DNA from: Zanthoxylum bungeanum
Taxonomy: Eukaryota > Streptophyta > Magnoliopsida > Sapindales > Rutaceae
Direction: 5' to 3'
NCBI GenBank assembly: GCA_019454045.1
Contig: SKCR01047756.1
Span: 56,695-120,694 of the forward strand
DNA: 64,000 nucleotides
Below are positions 11,318-23,199 of this stretch, piece after piece. The position numbers were made by a program, and so were the translations under genes. Each line of letters begins with the position of its first letter. The first letter of the stretch is position 1. The notes below the pieces were generated by a model that worked only from the letters and a program-made list of their open reading frames with translations, was not told the origin of the DNA and made no database searches.

Positions 11318-14099
11318 TAGAAAGCCCCAATGTAGCTGAACATGAGGCTTCTAAAAATCTGTGGCACTAGAGACTCGGTCACATGAGTGAAAATGGGTTG
11401 TCTACATTGACAAAGAAAGATCTAATCACTGTCTCCAAAAATGCTACTCTAGATCATTTCAATCATTGTATACTCGGTAAGCAATATAGAGACTCTTTCA
11501 TTTTCTCTTCTACAAGAAGATCAAGGTTACTCGGTCTAGAGTACTCTGATGTTTGTGGTCCATTGGATATCAATTCACTAGGTGGTAATAAATACTTTCT
11601 GATTTTCATTGACGATGCTTCTCGGAAAGTATGGGTGTATTTTCTGAAATCAAAGGATCAGGTCCTGAACTATTTTAAACTATTCCATGCCATGGTCGAG
11701 CGTGAAACATGGAAGAAACTGAAGTGCCTTCGCATAGAAAATGGAGGCTTATACACTTCTAGGGAGTTCGATGCCTATTGTGGAAGCCACGACATTCGAC
11801 ATGAAATGATTATTTCACCTACTCCACAGCATAATGGTGTCGCTGAAAGGATGAACTACACCATTATCGAGAAATTCATAAACATGATCAGCATGGTTAA
11901 GCTGCCAAAGCCATTATGGGGAGAAGTTATTTGTGCCGTCTGCTACCTGATCAACAAATCACCATTTGTACCGTTGAAATTTGAGATTCCGGAGAAAGTA
12001 TGGTCTGGTAAGAATCCCTCATATTCTCACCTCAGAACATTCAGTTGTTTAGCCTTTGCACATGTATCCAATGAGCTCAGGTAGAAGCTCGATGCAAGGA
12101 CTACTCCATGTATCTTCATAGGCTATAAAGATGAGGAATTTGGATACAAGCTATGGGACCAGAAGGAAAGGAAGGTCATCAGAAGCAGAGATGTAGTGTT
12201 TCTTGAAGACCAAATAATATAAGACATTGAAAAGCCCAAGATGTCTTCTAATTCCAATACTGACAAAGCTGATGCAAATCCAGACACAACCCCAGCACCA
12301 ACACGAGTGACCACCTACGATGATGGGGTGCAAGACATGCCAGAAGCAAAACCAGAAGAGGAAGGTGGTGTGGAGCTAGGAGGGCTGCAACCCGCTCCAT
12401 TAGAGGCTACAAGATCATCCACGGATCAGGATGACAACAGACAGCCAGAAATCAGTGAACCTTCAGTACGAAGATTTGAGCGAGCCCGGATTCCATCAGC
12501 CAAATACTCATGATCTGAATACATTCTGCTGATTGATGAAGGGGAGCCAAAAACTATCAACGAAGTCGTATCTCATAAAGACAAAGACAAATGTCTACAC
12601 GCAATACAAGATGAAATTGAATCTCTGTAGAAAAACAACATTTATGAGATAGTCAATCTCCAAAATGGAATGAAGGCACTGAAGAATAAATGAGTGTTCA
12701 AGCTCAAGAAAGATGGCAATGAAAATGTGGTGAAACATAAAGTCGGCTAGTAGTCAAATGATTCCTACAGAAAAAAGGAATTGACTTTGATGAGATCTTT
12801 TCACCAGTAATAAAAACGGCTTCAATCCGAGTTATCCTAGGATTGGTAGCGTTTGAACTTGGAGCTTGAACAGATGGATGTCAAAACATCATTTCTTCAT
12901 GGTGATCTGAATGAAGAAATCTACATGGAGCAGCCGGAAGGATTCAAGGTTTCAAGAAAAGAAAATCTTGTTTGCAAGCTGAAAAATAGCTTATACGGGC
13001 TCAAGCAAGCACCAAGGCAGTGGTACAAGAAGTTTGACTCATTCATAGTGGGTCAAGGCTACAAAAGAATTGCAGCAGATCAGTGTGTATACATCCATAG
13101 GTTTCTAGATGGAAATTTAGTGGCTCTTCTACTATATATGGACGACATGTTGATTATTGGACAAGAAGCAGCGAAGATCATCCAGTTGAAGAATGAACTC
13201 TCCAAGTCTTTTGACATGAAAGACTTAGGACTAGCTCAACAGATTTTGGGAATGGAGATTGTTCATGACAGACAGAACATGAAGTTGTGGCTTTCATAGG
13301 AAAGTTATATTGAATGGATAATCAGGAGGTTCGATATATCGAAAGCCAAACCAGTCAGCGTTCCACTAGCGCACCATTTCAAATTGAGCGAGAGTTTATG
13401 CCCCTCAACCAAAAAAGAGATAGAAGAGATGTCATTGATACCATATTCTTCAGCTGTTGGAAGCCTAATGTATGCAATGGTATATATCAAGCCAGATATT
13501 ACACACGCAGTGGGTGTAGTGAGTTATTTTCTCTTTAACCCTGGAAAGCAACACTGGGAGGCAGTCAAATGGATTCTAAGGTACCTCAAGGGTATATCAA
13601 AGTTTCCTTTGTGCTATGGGGGAGCTGATCCGATCTTGGAAGGATATACCGATTCAGATATGATATGAGATATTGATGATAGAAAATCTACAACATGTTT
13701 TCTCTACACTTTTACAGGGGGTGTTGTGTCATGGTAGTCAAGATTGTAGAGGTGTATTGCATTATCCACAACAGAAGCTGCGTATATTGCAGCAGCGAAA
13801 GCATGAAATGAAATGTTGCGGTTAAATCATTTTCTCCAAGAATAATGGATCAAACAGACATAATACAAGATATATTGTGACAGTCAGGGTGCTCTGGACA
13901 TGAGCAAGAACTTAATGTATCACTCCCAGATGAAGCACATCGATATTCACTATCATTGGATACGCGAGGTGATGGATCAACAACTGCTGAGACCAGTGAA
14001 GATCTATACAGATGAGAATCCAGCCAACATGTTAACAAAAGTGGTTACTCGGGAAAAACTAGAGTTGTGCATAGACATATCTGGGATAGCTATCAGATG
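11318..14099 (+). pseudogene. Tork/TNT1-like copia pol (integrase, RT, RNase H), broken
   Basis: In order: gag-pre-integrase ending RLGHMSENGL (about 11370); integrase core 11540-11880 with YSDVCGP, FLIFIDDASRKVWVY, ENGG (usual DNGGEY) and PQHNGVAERMN; the WSGKNPSYSHLRTFSC region; a variable linker (12241-12510); reverse transcriptase 12640-13300 with MDVKTSFLHGDL, EEIYMEQPEGF, YGLKQAPRQWYKKFD and the catalytic MDDMLI (usual Y-V-D-D box, here YMDDM); then RNase H with GYTDSDM and STTEA. Stops at about 12082, 12222, 12511, 12628, 12692, 13297 and 13666, and frame changes, show long inactivity. The catalytic RT aspartates at 13140-13145 survive. Confidence 0.85.
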
Positions 14100-14117
14100 A
14101 CGATTGTTTCGAATGCA

Positions 14118-14133
14118 GCTGGAGGGGGAGAAT
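14118..14133 (+). other. Polypurine tract of the Tork-like element
   Basis: GCTGGAGGGGGAGAAT, purine-rich, directly before TGTAAAGTCC which starts the 3' LTR. This is the usual plus-strand primer position. Confidence 0.7.
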
Positions 14134-14575
14134 TGTAAAGTCCAGCTGCAGTTGCATGAACTGTATGAGCCATGTATGGTGCCAACCTTTGAAGACAAAT
14201 GAATCCAGCAAGCTTTGCACAAGTTGTAATCCAGCAAACATCAACTTACAAAGAAACTGCCAAGCCTTCCAGAAGATCAAGCTACTGCCATCCAAGCAAA
14301 CTTTTGGCGGAGTTGAAACTTAGAGAAAGAATACAACAAACTTTCGGTGGTGACTGAGAGAAAGGTGGAAACACTGTTCAGGTGTTTAAAATGTAAGCTT
14401 GACAGTGAATATAAATACAGAGCTCATTCTTGAGCTTAGGACATCCCAAAGTTGTAAAATAGAGAGAGTGTAGTGAGGTTTTTCTTAAGTTTAAACACTT
14501 GTAATTCTATTCTTATAAGTAATAGAAGGTTTCGGTTTTTTCCTCCAATACACTCTAGAGTGATCAAAGAATCAC
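14134..14575 (+). repeat. 3' LTR of the Tork-like element (end approximate)
   Basis: Starts TGTAAAGTCCAGC after the polypurine tract. It contains a TATA-like GAATATAAATAC at about 14407 and a T-rich segment before CACTCTAGAGTGATCAAAGAATCACA, where an LTR would be expected to end. Length near 440 bp suits the Tork lineage. The 5' LTR is absent, so the right edge cannot be confirmed. Confidence 0.5.
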
Positions 14576-15219
14576 AATATTAGCATATGACCATTATTCT
14601 CATATCATTCGAATATATTTTTATCAACCTATCAGCATTTTTCTCATTCCTTTTAGAACCTAATTAATGATCATGGATTAACCAAGCGAAACATAATCTC
14701 TATATAAGCGCTATGATCGTTTAGATTTTCTTCTTTTTGTAATGAAATAAAATAATATACTTATTTAAAAAACTAGAATATTATATATAATATACTCAAA
14801 AAAAACTAGAATATTCTACGTATTTTTTTTATGTAATATTTGGTATAGTAAATTTGAGTTGGAAAAAAAATAAATGGTAGGAAAGTTGCACCATTTTAGG
14901 GCAATAATAGTACCAGAAATAATAGATTTGAGTTTTAATGAACACACACACATATATATATATATATATATTATATATAATATCGTGCTAATAGTTCATA
15001 TGTAGTATAAATATCTAAAATATGTTAGAGCAAACATTAATAAGAGCATAATTTTTTATTGGTTAGTTTTGATTATTGGGAGCTAAGAATTCAAGTCTCA
15101 TTTATGGTGTATAGTACCATTCACATTTAATTCGTATGTATTCGGTGTATTGATGGGATATCAAATTAAATTAATCTAAAGCATTTTCCATTAAATGAGA
15201 TGGGTTATATGGATCAATT
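14576..15219. other. AT-rich gap with a dinucleotide repeat
   Basis: No gene or known element recognised. Contains (CA)n/(TA)n at about 14943-14970 and many A-runs. Confidence 0.5.
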
Positions 15220-18200
15220 TGTAACATCTCGTCATAGGCGAGATGCTACCAACAAGAAACGGTAGAACCCATCTCCATGAGCCTCAGAACACATACAAAT
15301 CATTACTTGCATACATACAAAAACCATAACATATTCATACATTCTAACACACATATCAAGTCATATCATGTCAAACATCCAAAGTAGATATTGCATCCAT
15401 ATAACATACCGTATCATTTTATACTTTCACACAGATCACATAGCTTGGCCTCAAGACACAACAAACACATACACATACGTATGGGCCCAGACTTATACAG
15501 AATAAGGACCGTGGTGTTAACTACTATTGTGTGGCTCCCATTTCCTCCAAAGCTCATCTTTGAAAGTAGAAACCTAAAACCTGCAATATAAACACCAGAA
15601 AGTGGGGGAGGGTTAGATCGTTTAGAAGACCTGGTGAGTGAACATAGAAAAGAAGTTCAAACGATATGTCAGATACATATACATATTCATATAGCATAAA
15701 TACGTCAAACCTGATCAGATGAACTTGACAGAACTGAGGAACAGAAACGGGAGTCATAAACATATACAAACCGTAAGATAAGTTGTTATCCATATATCGA
15801 TACATACTGAAACATTATACGATAGCCTATAACAAGACTAAAACCTATAACAAACTGAAACACTACACATGATAGAGTACGGAAACCGAAACATGACAGG
15901 AGATCTAAAAACAGGACGTGACAGGACTAAAAACTAAAATAATGTTAGAAGAAAATATAACTTATCTTTTATCAGAAAATAGAAATGAAATCCAAAATCT
16001 TATGCATTTCTTTCAGATAATCATATAAAAAAACAACAAGACGTCCATTGCCGATTGCGCGAATAGATTGGACAATGTCCATAACATGACCATGTTGATA
16101 GAGGGTAGCAGGCTGTCGTTTTTCGATGGTCAAGACCCAAATCAGAACATGCATCACGGAGGGTCCAAAACCATAAAAATACCACCAGACACCGTGACGG
16201 AAATAGATTTTTAGGCATCTCGACGGAAACATAATTAACGATTTTAAAACTCAAAAATAGATTTCAGATGCTAATTAGATGAAAACATATCATTTTCATA
16301 TAGTCAAATACGAGTTATCCGAAATCGTTTTTTTTCAAAACCCTTCTAAAACCATAATCGAAAACATCGATAAAATATAAAACATAATATCATAAAAACC
16401 TATAAATCAGAAATATGGACTTACAAAACCGACACGTAACAAAGACTGGAAACTGAAAACTAACATCAAGAGTTATACGAATGTCAATTGAAAATACACA
16501 TAAATAAAGCACTTCTTATAAGCTGAAGATAGAGAAAACATAAATCAGAAACACCTGACATATATTCATAAGCCAGAAACATATACAGATAACTTAAACT
16601 GTCAACATAAATAAAAAATATAAACTGAAGACATAACTGAAGCATATACTTATTATAGAAACTGACAATAGAATTGATTACAGGAACTGAAAACTTAAAC
16701 AAAAGACGAGACAAATACGTAAGTTACATTACTAATACATATACAGAGGATATCATATAATGTAAAATGATAACACATGGAAAGAAATAATGTCCCCTCA
16801 TAGAATGAAAACCAAACGCCGGTATACAAAATACAATGGAAATGGCTCGTATGCGAAATCCATCATGCTTCCACAGGGCCGAAACTATGAATCTCGAGTC
16901 TAAGTATAGTTAGCATATTCAAACTGACAAAGCTAATACGCTCGTGATGCATGATATGCTCATGACATGCTAGACAGTCATTTTGATGTGACTGATATAG
17001 TCACTTGAAACACCCAAAACATGATAACCATGCTAGACCACTCCAATCATGTGGCTATGATCAACCCAAACCCTTGGTGGACACCACTAAAACATCATGC
17101 ACATACTTCACAACATGCAACATACACTTAAGTATATACATCATAGCTACTCGTTACCAGTTAACACGATAAGGCTCTAGGCTATACTAAGGCACACACA
17201 AAATTATCACCAACACTTCTAGCATCCAAACTAAACACATTTATATAGCCATCACAACAAATGCCACTTAAACATAAAATCACCATTCATTCTATCTAAA
17301 AGACTTACGGCCATAACACCCAATGCACTCTCTATGATAAATCACTAATACAACATCATACTCCCTTTCAAACCCCCCATGGATTCGACCATAGCCCCAT
17401 ATGGCATTATCATGCTAGCTCATTAGCCCAATGATAATTTCATACACTAAAATTCCCTATACCATGCTTATTTCATCACCCAATACCAAAAATCAAACCC
17501 TTTATCAATCTCAAGTCATCCAACATATGTTACAACGAAGTGTTACATCCTATTCATTATATTATCATTCAAGCTAAAAAATCGTCACCTTTTTCTTACC
17601 CATGAATTCGGCCAAGTGGCTTACACACACAAATTTTTTGCATTTCATGCTACACTTACAATCACATCACAAGCCTTCACCCTAATTGCATTTTCATCAC
17701 AATCTCATCATTCCCCCATCCTCTCATCAATTCAGCCAAGCAACCCTTTTGGCCAATTTTAGGGATTCAAACAAATAAAGCTTTAATCCATGTTATTACA
17801 TTATGTAATGCATATAAATCAACCATAGCAAACTTATCCATGCAAAATGTATCAATTTAGGTCTAGGGTTCACATAATTTCAAATTGGAGATTACGCTAC
17901 ATGCATTCAAGAAATTAAATGAATAGAATATGCTTCAATTTTGAGGATAGCTTGAAATCGCCATTTACCATTGATTGTTGGACATGATTTGGAGAAGCAA
18001 AGAGGTGTCTATGGTTCAAAAAAAAAGGTGAATGGGGGCTTATGAAGATGATTAATAGGGACCAATTTTTATAGTCAGGAAATATTTTTAAAGAGTAAAA
18101 TAATAATAAACATTTGGCATATGGCAAAATATGTAGATCATTCTCAAAGTTACTATTCATCCCAGAAAAGAAATGTATTGTTGACTTTTTTTGTCCAAAT

Positions 18201-18489
18201 ATTAGGAAAATATTCAACATAAAAGTTGTAGGTCTTGGTCTAAGCTTTACGACGGTATAAAGATCACTGAAATCAGACATCGGTATCTCAAGTTAGGGTC
18301 TAAATACTAAAACCTACCCTACAACTCAGTTTGCTAACAAAGAAGTGTCAAAACTGAAAGTTTATCCCGAATCTCCAGGCGAGATTTCCAAGTTATCTAT
18401 CCTACTATCCTATGATTATATACATGATGATGTGTCATACATGACTAATTATTCGTACCGGACATGCCATAAATAATCGCGGTGTTACA
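15220..18489 (-). repeat. Solo-LTR-like gypsy sequence
   Basis: The block starts TGTAACATCTCG and ends GCGGTGTTACA, giving TG..CA ends with inverted TGTAACA/TGTTACA termini like the gypsy LTR at 32331. Flanking pentamers are CAATT (15215-15219) and CCATT (18490-18494), a possible 5-bp target duplication with one mutation. Near its left end are CTCGTCATAGGCGAGATGC and near its right end TCTCCAGGCGAGATTTCC, and no coding domain lies between. At 3.27 kb it would be a long solo LTR; a small non-coding element is an alternative. Confidence 0.45.
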
Positions 18490-19386
18490 CCATTTTCCTA
18501 ACAAACAAGATGAGATCACCATTTCTTTTGGTAATGGACTTCCTCGAAGTCTTCTTTAGTCTTAAATGTCCAATGAAAATATTGTGTTTCATCCTTAATC
18601 ATTGTCTTATTAAATTCAATGGCATATAGGTCTTTCTTTATGGTTTCTTTTTAGGCCAGCTTAGGTCTATCCCGACATCATTTAACATATAGCAACAACA
18701 TTTCTTTAGTTTGTTTCTTTGATAGTCATATTCTCACCAATTGATGTTACCCCTATTTTCTTTATAATTTCTTCATTTCTAACTATATCTCTCATAATTC
18801 ATAAATCTATTTAAATATTATCATCTCAGGTATCCTTATTAACTATTAACTATTTAGACTCTTCTTCATACTTTATTTGATGCTTCATTGGCTTCATAAT
18901 TATATGTATAAAGTGTTCCAGTAATTCATCACCACATTCTCTGAAACGACAAGACATTTAAAATGATAAGTAAAAGGTAATATGAGAAGGGGATCTCAAT
19001 CTTATAAGCAATGGATAAAAATCAAAACAATTGACAATAAACCATCTCTAAAGAGATAGGTGAATTGGTTCGGCCGTTGCGGTAAAAGAAAGAGCTCTCA
19101 CACAAATCTTGCACAATAGAACCAAAAGTCTATGATGAATGTAATGGGAATGTAAGAGAATTTTGAATATGAGTAAGTGGAATTCTTTACTTGATCAACA
19201 TAACAATAAAATATTTTAATCAAGCATTTTCAAAATGTTTGAAAATAAAATTACATTATATGTAATTTATTTTACTTAATAATATTAAAAATTATTTAAT
19301 AGTAGAAATTGTGGTTATTTTTATTTTAAAAATTATTATAAATCTTTATAGTTGATAATTGATTATATGTGAATGTGTAAGGAAAC
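18490..19386. other. AT-rich sequence, nothing recognised
   Basis: No domain, RNA gene or clear repeat seen. It may be original target DNA for the neighbouring insertions. Confidence 0.5.
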
Positions 19387-19429
19387 AAGTACTGTAAGAA
19401 TTCAATTTTTTAACATCACCAAAGGTCGA

Positions 19430-19770
19430 CGCTAAATGAGGTAAAAGTCGACGCTAAAACTTTTAGCATCGAAAAAAATGACGCGGAAAATGGATCCTAA
19501 AATCTGTTCAAGTAAAAGCTTTAACTTCGAAAATCATCTGGGGACGCTAAATATTTTTACGTCGCCCATTTGAAATTGTCAAAACCCATAATAAAAGACG
19601 CAAAAATTATACCATTCAGCATCGATAAGAACAGGCGATGCTAAATCTCATTATCTTTTAGCCAAAAAAATATGTGGCGTCGTTGAATATCTAATATATT
19701 TAGCGTCGAAATTTTCCTTGTCGACGCTAAAGTTATACATTTAGCGTCGCTGCTTTATTGACGCAAAAAA
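19430..19770. repeat. Subterminal repeat array of CACTA, left side
   Basis: Many copies of (T)CGACGCTAAA and its complement TTTAGCGTCG(A), often degenerate (GACGCAAAAA, AGCATCGAT), spaced 20-50 bases. In CACTA elements such arrays bind the element's own regulatory protein next to the ends. Confidence 0.8.
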
Positions 19771-20965
19771 AATTAATTTTTTTAAAAAATAAAATATTAT
19801 TAAAATATATATGTAATTATTGATTAATTACATATAAATTTTAATAATATTTTATTTTTTAAAATTTAAAAAAAGAAATTAATATACTTATTATATATAT
19901 AAAATAAAAGTTTTATTACATTAAAAAAATCGTGCAGGACGATCGGTCGTATGTGATGCATCTATCGGGCCTAAAAGAACTATGGAGGTTGATCCTGCAA
20001 TAGTTTTCTGAGCAAGCGATCTCTCCACAAGCGCTTGCAAGTTCGCCATTTCCTGATCTAGCTCCTTCTTCTGCCTCATCATCTCCTCATTCTGCATCTC
20101 TAGTAGGTCTAGAATCAGCTTCAACTACTCCCTCAAGATAATGACCTCATTTGAGGAGTTGGATGATCAAAAAGTAGCCCTTGTCGCCTTCCAATGAGTG
20201 CCAAGACCAACTTTGTAAGAGGTGGTGTAATGGAATACTTGACGCGAAAGCTCCTCATCAACCAAAGGCTGATTGCCCTACATGAGCTTTTGTGTTTGGA
20301 TGTCTATCATGGGTTCCTACATTTTAAGATTTTGTGTTAGAAGAGAATTCATTCTGAAATTTAATATAATTATGTAATTGAACACTTACATAGCACTCCT
20401 GGGCAACATCGTTCACCCAACATTTATTTAGAGTGCATTAGGTGACTTGGAAAAAATCTGGCATCGGGAGGGCTGTAGCACCTCTCCCATATTGCTATGC
20501 TGTAGACGAAAAATATTAATTAGTAATTAAATATTATTAAAATACAGTTAAACAAACATATATTCATTTACCTCGGAGCGTTCCTCACTATGCGCGGAAA
20601 ATGGCTTCGAGCCTCCAATATGGTTGAACCACTGATTTTGTCGGTTCACCTTGTTCCGCTCATAAACTTTCTACAAAAAGAAATTAGTCGCTATTTTATT
20701 TCAAAAAGAGTGCAAAATGAAATATTATGGAAATTTAAAACTTACTATGTAATCATCCGAAGCCCACAAGAAGTACAAATACCACCAATCCTCCTCACTG
20801 ATGCCATGCGGTCGATGGGCCATAGTATTATCTGCTCCATGCTAATCGAAAATGGGCTTGAGTTTCTTTGTGTGGTAGTTCGAATACATCATGTCCATTT
20901 AGTGATCAACATATTTGACTATATTCGGAGCAATCAAGTCAATATCGAATCACTCATGCATACAA

Positions 20966-21606
20966 CCCGGCCAAGGTTCCGGTTCGGAACCGGAACCGAA
21001 CCGGAATCCGGTTCCGGAACCGAACCGGAACCTTGCCGGTTCGGTTAGGGTTCGGTTCCAGCGGTTCCAACAGGAACCGTACGGTTCCGGTTGGAACCGG
21101 AAGTAAAAAAAAAAAAAAAGTTATTTTCTTGGAACCGTAAGGTTCCACAAGTAAATCTCAATTTTTTTAATTAATAATAATGAATTAATGAGGTTTAAAA
21201 TTGCAATACTAAAACATGAATGTCCACATCCTTTTTATAACCAACTCTTGGTTATTGGCTTCTTTATATAAGCGATGTGGGACACATCGCTTATATAAGA
21301 AAGCACTAGCCAAGAGTTGACTATAAAAAGGATTATATGTTAAAAGAATTTTATAAAAAAAAGATTCTATAAAAATGATGTGATAGTATGAAAAAACATT
21401 AGAATTTTTTTTATTTTTTAAAATTTATTATTAAAAAAAAAAAAAAAAACCGGAAGGGGAACCGTAAACCGAACCGGAACCGACCGGTTCGGTTCCGGTT
21501 CGGTTTACGGTTCCGGTTCCACTTAAGTGTGGAACCGGAACCGAACCGGAATTAACCGGCCGGTTCGGTTCGGTTCCGGTTCGGAACCGAACCGGCGGCC
21601 AGGTCT
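20966..21606. mobile_element. hAT-like non-autonomous element with GGTTCCGG ends
   Basis: Both ends are long arrays of GGTTCCGGTTCGG and its complement, forming inverted terminal regions (CCCGGCCAAGGTTCCGG at the left; complement of the right end AGACCTGGCCGCCGG). The flanking octamers are GCATACAA (20958-20965) and ACATACAA (21607-21614), an 8-bp duplication with one difference, the size made by hAT transposases. It has no coding capacity. It sits inside the second CACTA gene, so it is younger than the CACTA element. Confidence 0.65.
21213..21345. repeat. Long inverted repeat (hairpin) inside the hAT-like element
   Basis: Two arms of about 55 bases: CATCCTTTTTATAACCAACT...TTATATAAGCGATGTG and CACATCGCTTATATAAGAAA...AGTTGACTATAAAAAGGA meet almost directly at about 21279-21283. 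Pairing is near perfect, with small mismatches. On the minus strand the centre reads GTCCCACATCGCTTATATAA, which joins a match to the plant snRNA upstream sequence element (RTCCCACATCG) to a TATA-like motif. A folded RNA or a small foldback element are both possible. Confidence 0.75.
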
Positions 21607-22110
21607 ACATACAAAAAGACAATAATTAAAGGCTTCATTTATAAAAAAAAAAAAAAAAAAAAGAAAAAAAAAAGATAAATTGATGTTTAAAATGATACTT
21701 ACCAACAAGAACGCGAGCAAGCTATGGCGCCTCCGCTACGGTATCTTCGTACAGCTCGTGTACTACTGGAGAGCGTCACATTGTGCAATAGTCTCAATTG
21801 CATTGGTGAATTTTGGATTGTGATGGCTCAACTGTTTCTCTCCATCATCAAATATGTGAATCGATATCCGTCTATTGGCCTTCATGTGACGCACCAACTC
21901 CAAACCCCTTGTATTACCTCCAGATCGTCTGATTGTGGGGGTTGGGTCAGCAGCTTGAGCATGTGGCTGAGAGGTAGAACATTCCATACTACTGGTGGAT
22001 GGAATGGGGTCTCTTGTGTTGTTTGGGAGCCATCTGAAAAAATGATCAGTTATGTTAAATCTAAAAATTAAAAAATAAATAGCGCATTGTGAGTTCCTCA
22101 AACGAGGCAC

Positions 22111-23199
22111 TGTTAAGTGCCTTAAATTTGGTTGTTTGCCTCTAACACTTGGTTTATAATTGGCACATCAAGTGTTTAGGGTTGTATGGGGGTTCACAAA
22201 TCGCCATACAACCATAATTTTAACTAGAAAAAATATAAACAACAACCCATAAAAAATGAAGTGAACGAACTTACTTGAGAAGTGTGGGAGAGGTAGCCCA
22301 CTCTGAAATACAAAGCGAAGATATAGAAATTGATATATTTGTGGTTGTTCTGGTATTATTATAAAGAACTTTTAGTGTCGCCAAATCGAACGACGCTAAA
22401 ACATGACATTAGAGTCACTAGACATTATAGTCACTACTTACAAGCAACACAAATGTTTTATCCTTCATCCAAGTTTTCGATGACCTCAATAACATCAATG
22501 TCATCATGTGTTAGCTGAATACACATCCCAAATACCCCTCTGGTTTAATGTTTTCATGACATTCCATCCATTCTCAAATTTAGGTCATCTAGATACATGG
22601 CATGACATGTTTGATGATAGAAAATATATGGATCACCTTTCTACCAAGCACGTTGAACATTGATTGACGTTAGATGGTGATGGAATTGAATTCTCCTCTA
22701 TCTAGGATCAGTGTCAAACCATTTGCATGCGAACAAAACAATCCAACGATTAGGCCTATAAATCAATTCAATAACTTTTTACAGGATACTGTAAAAATTA
22801 ATAATACTGTTATAATGGTCTTCTGGAACTATAATCCCATAGTTTTTTGTTAAGCACGAAATATCTCTTTGTTTTTCGATAAATCACACACCATTAACGA
22901 TACAACCAGAATACTCATATGTTTATCGTGCAAGACCATAAGCTATTGATGATATAACATTGGAAGGGCCGACATTGCCATTTTTAGTCTGATTTTTATA
23001 TGAAATTAATGCATGTTCATTAAATAGAGAAAGTAAGATATATTATACACAAAAAATATTTGGGTATGGAAAAAACTCACAGTTGCCTCAAACCACTTAG
23101 GGAATGTCCTCCATTGCCTCTCACTAATATTTTTGTTTTTCCTGCTGCCAAGAACGGTCTCATGATGTTTACATTAAAAATGATAAAATCATTCAAAAT
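22111..23199 (-). other. CACTA interior between the two transposon genes
   Basis: AT-rich, with a few internal copies of CGACGCTAAA (about 22393) and weak transposon-protein-like segments that could not be framed. No separate gene seen. Confidence 0.45.

Larger units (their letters stand above)
9304..14575 (+). mobile_element. Tork/TNT1-like copia element, degenerate and interrupted
   Basis: Plus-strand copia pol with the gag-pre-integrase region at 9306-9367 (AIVIARGYICETLYKTHVH) and again from about 11318, so the Athila-type LTR at 9368-11304 is inserted into it. Pol runs to about 14099, followed by a polypurine tract and a short 3' LTR. Its gag end is missing: minus-strand copia copy 1 abuts at 9303. 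It has more stops than the other copia elements here and is likely the oldest coding element of this cluster. Confidence 0.75.
19921..22110 (-). pseudogene. CACTA second protein (Transposase_24-like), broken
   Basis: Minus-strand fragments in order: a part around TRGLELVRHMKANRRISI and NPKFTNAIETIAQ (about 22010-21790), then, beyond the hAT-like insertion, a part resembling the RPHGISEEDWWYL motif (about 20820-20780), RNKVNRQNQWFNH with GGSKPF (20660-20600), and a C-terminal coiled-coil-like stretch MQNEEMMRQKKELDQEMANL (about 20100-20040). This order matches the Ptta/En/Spm plant transposon protein family (Transposase_24), the regulatory partner of TNP2. Stops and shifts are frequent and a 641-bp insertion cuts it, so no product is expected. 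Exon borders could not be set. Confidence 0.65.

Noticed and set aside
20590..21148. Frames rich in Glu/Pro/Asn/Gly across the CCGGAACC arrays
   Set aside because: Peptides such as GTGTEPESGSGTEP simply read the short repeat units at the hAT-like end.
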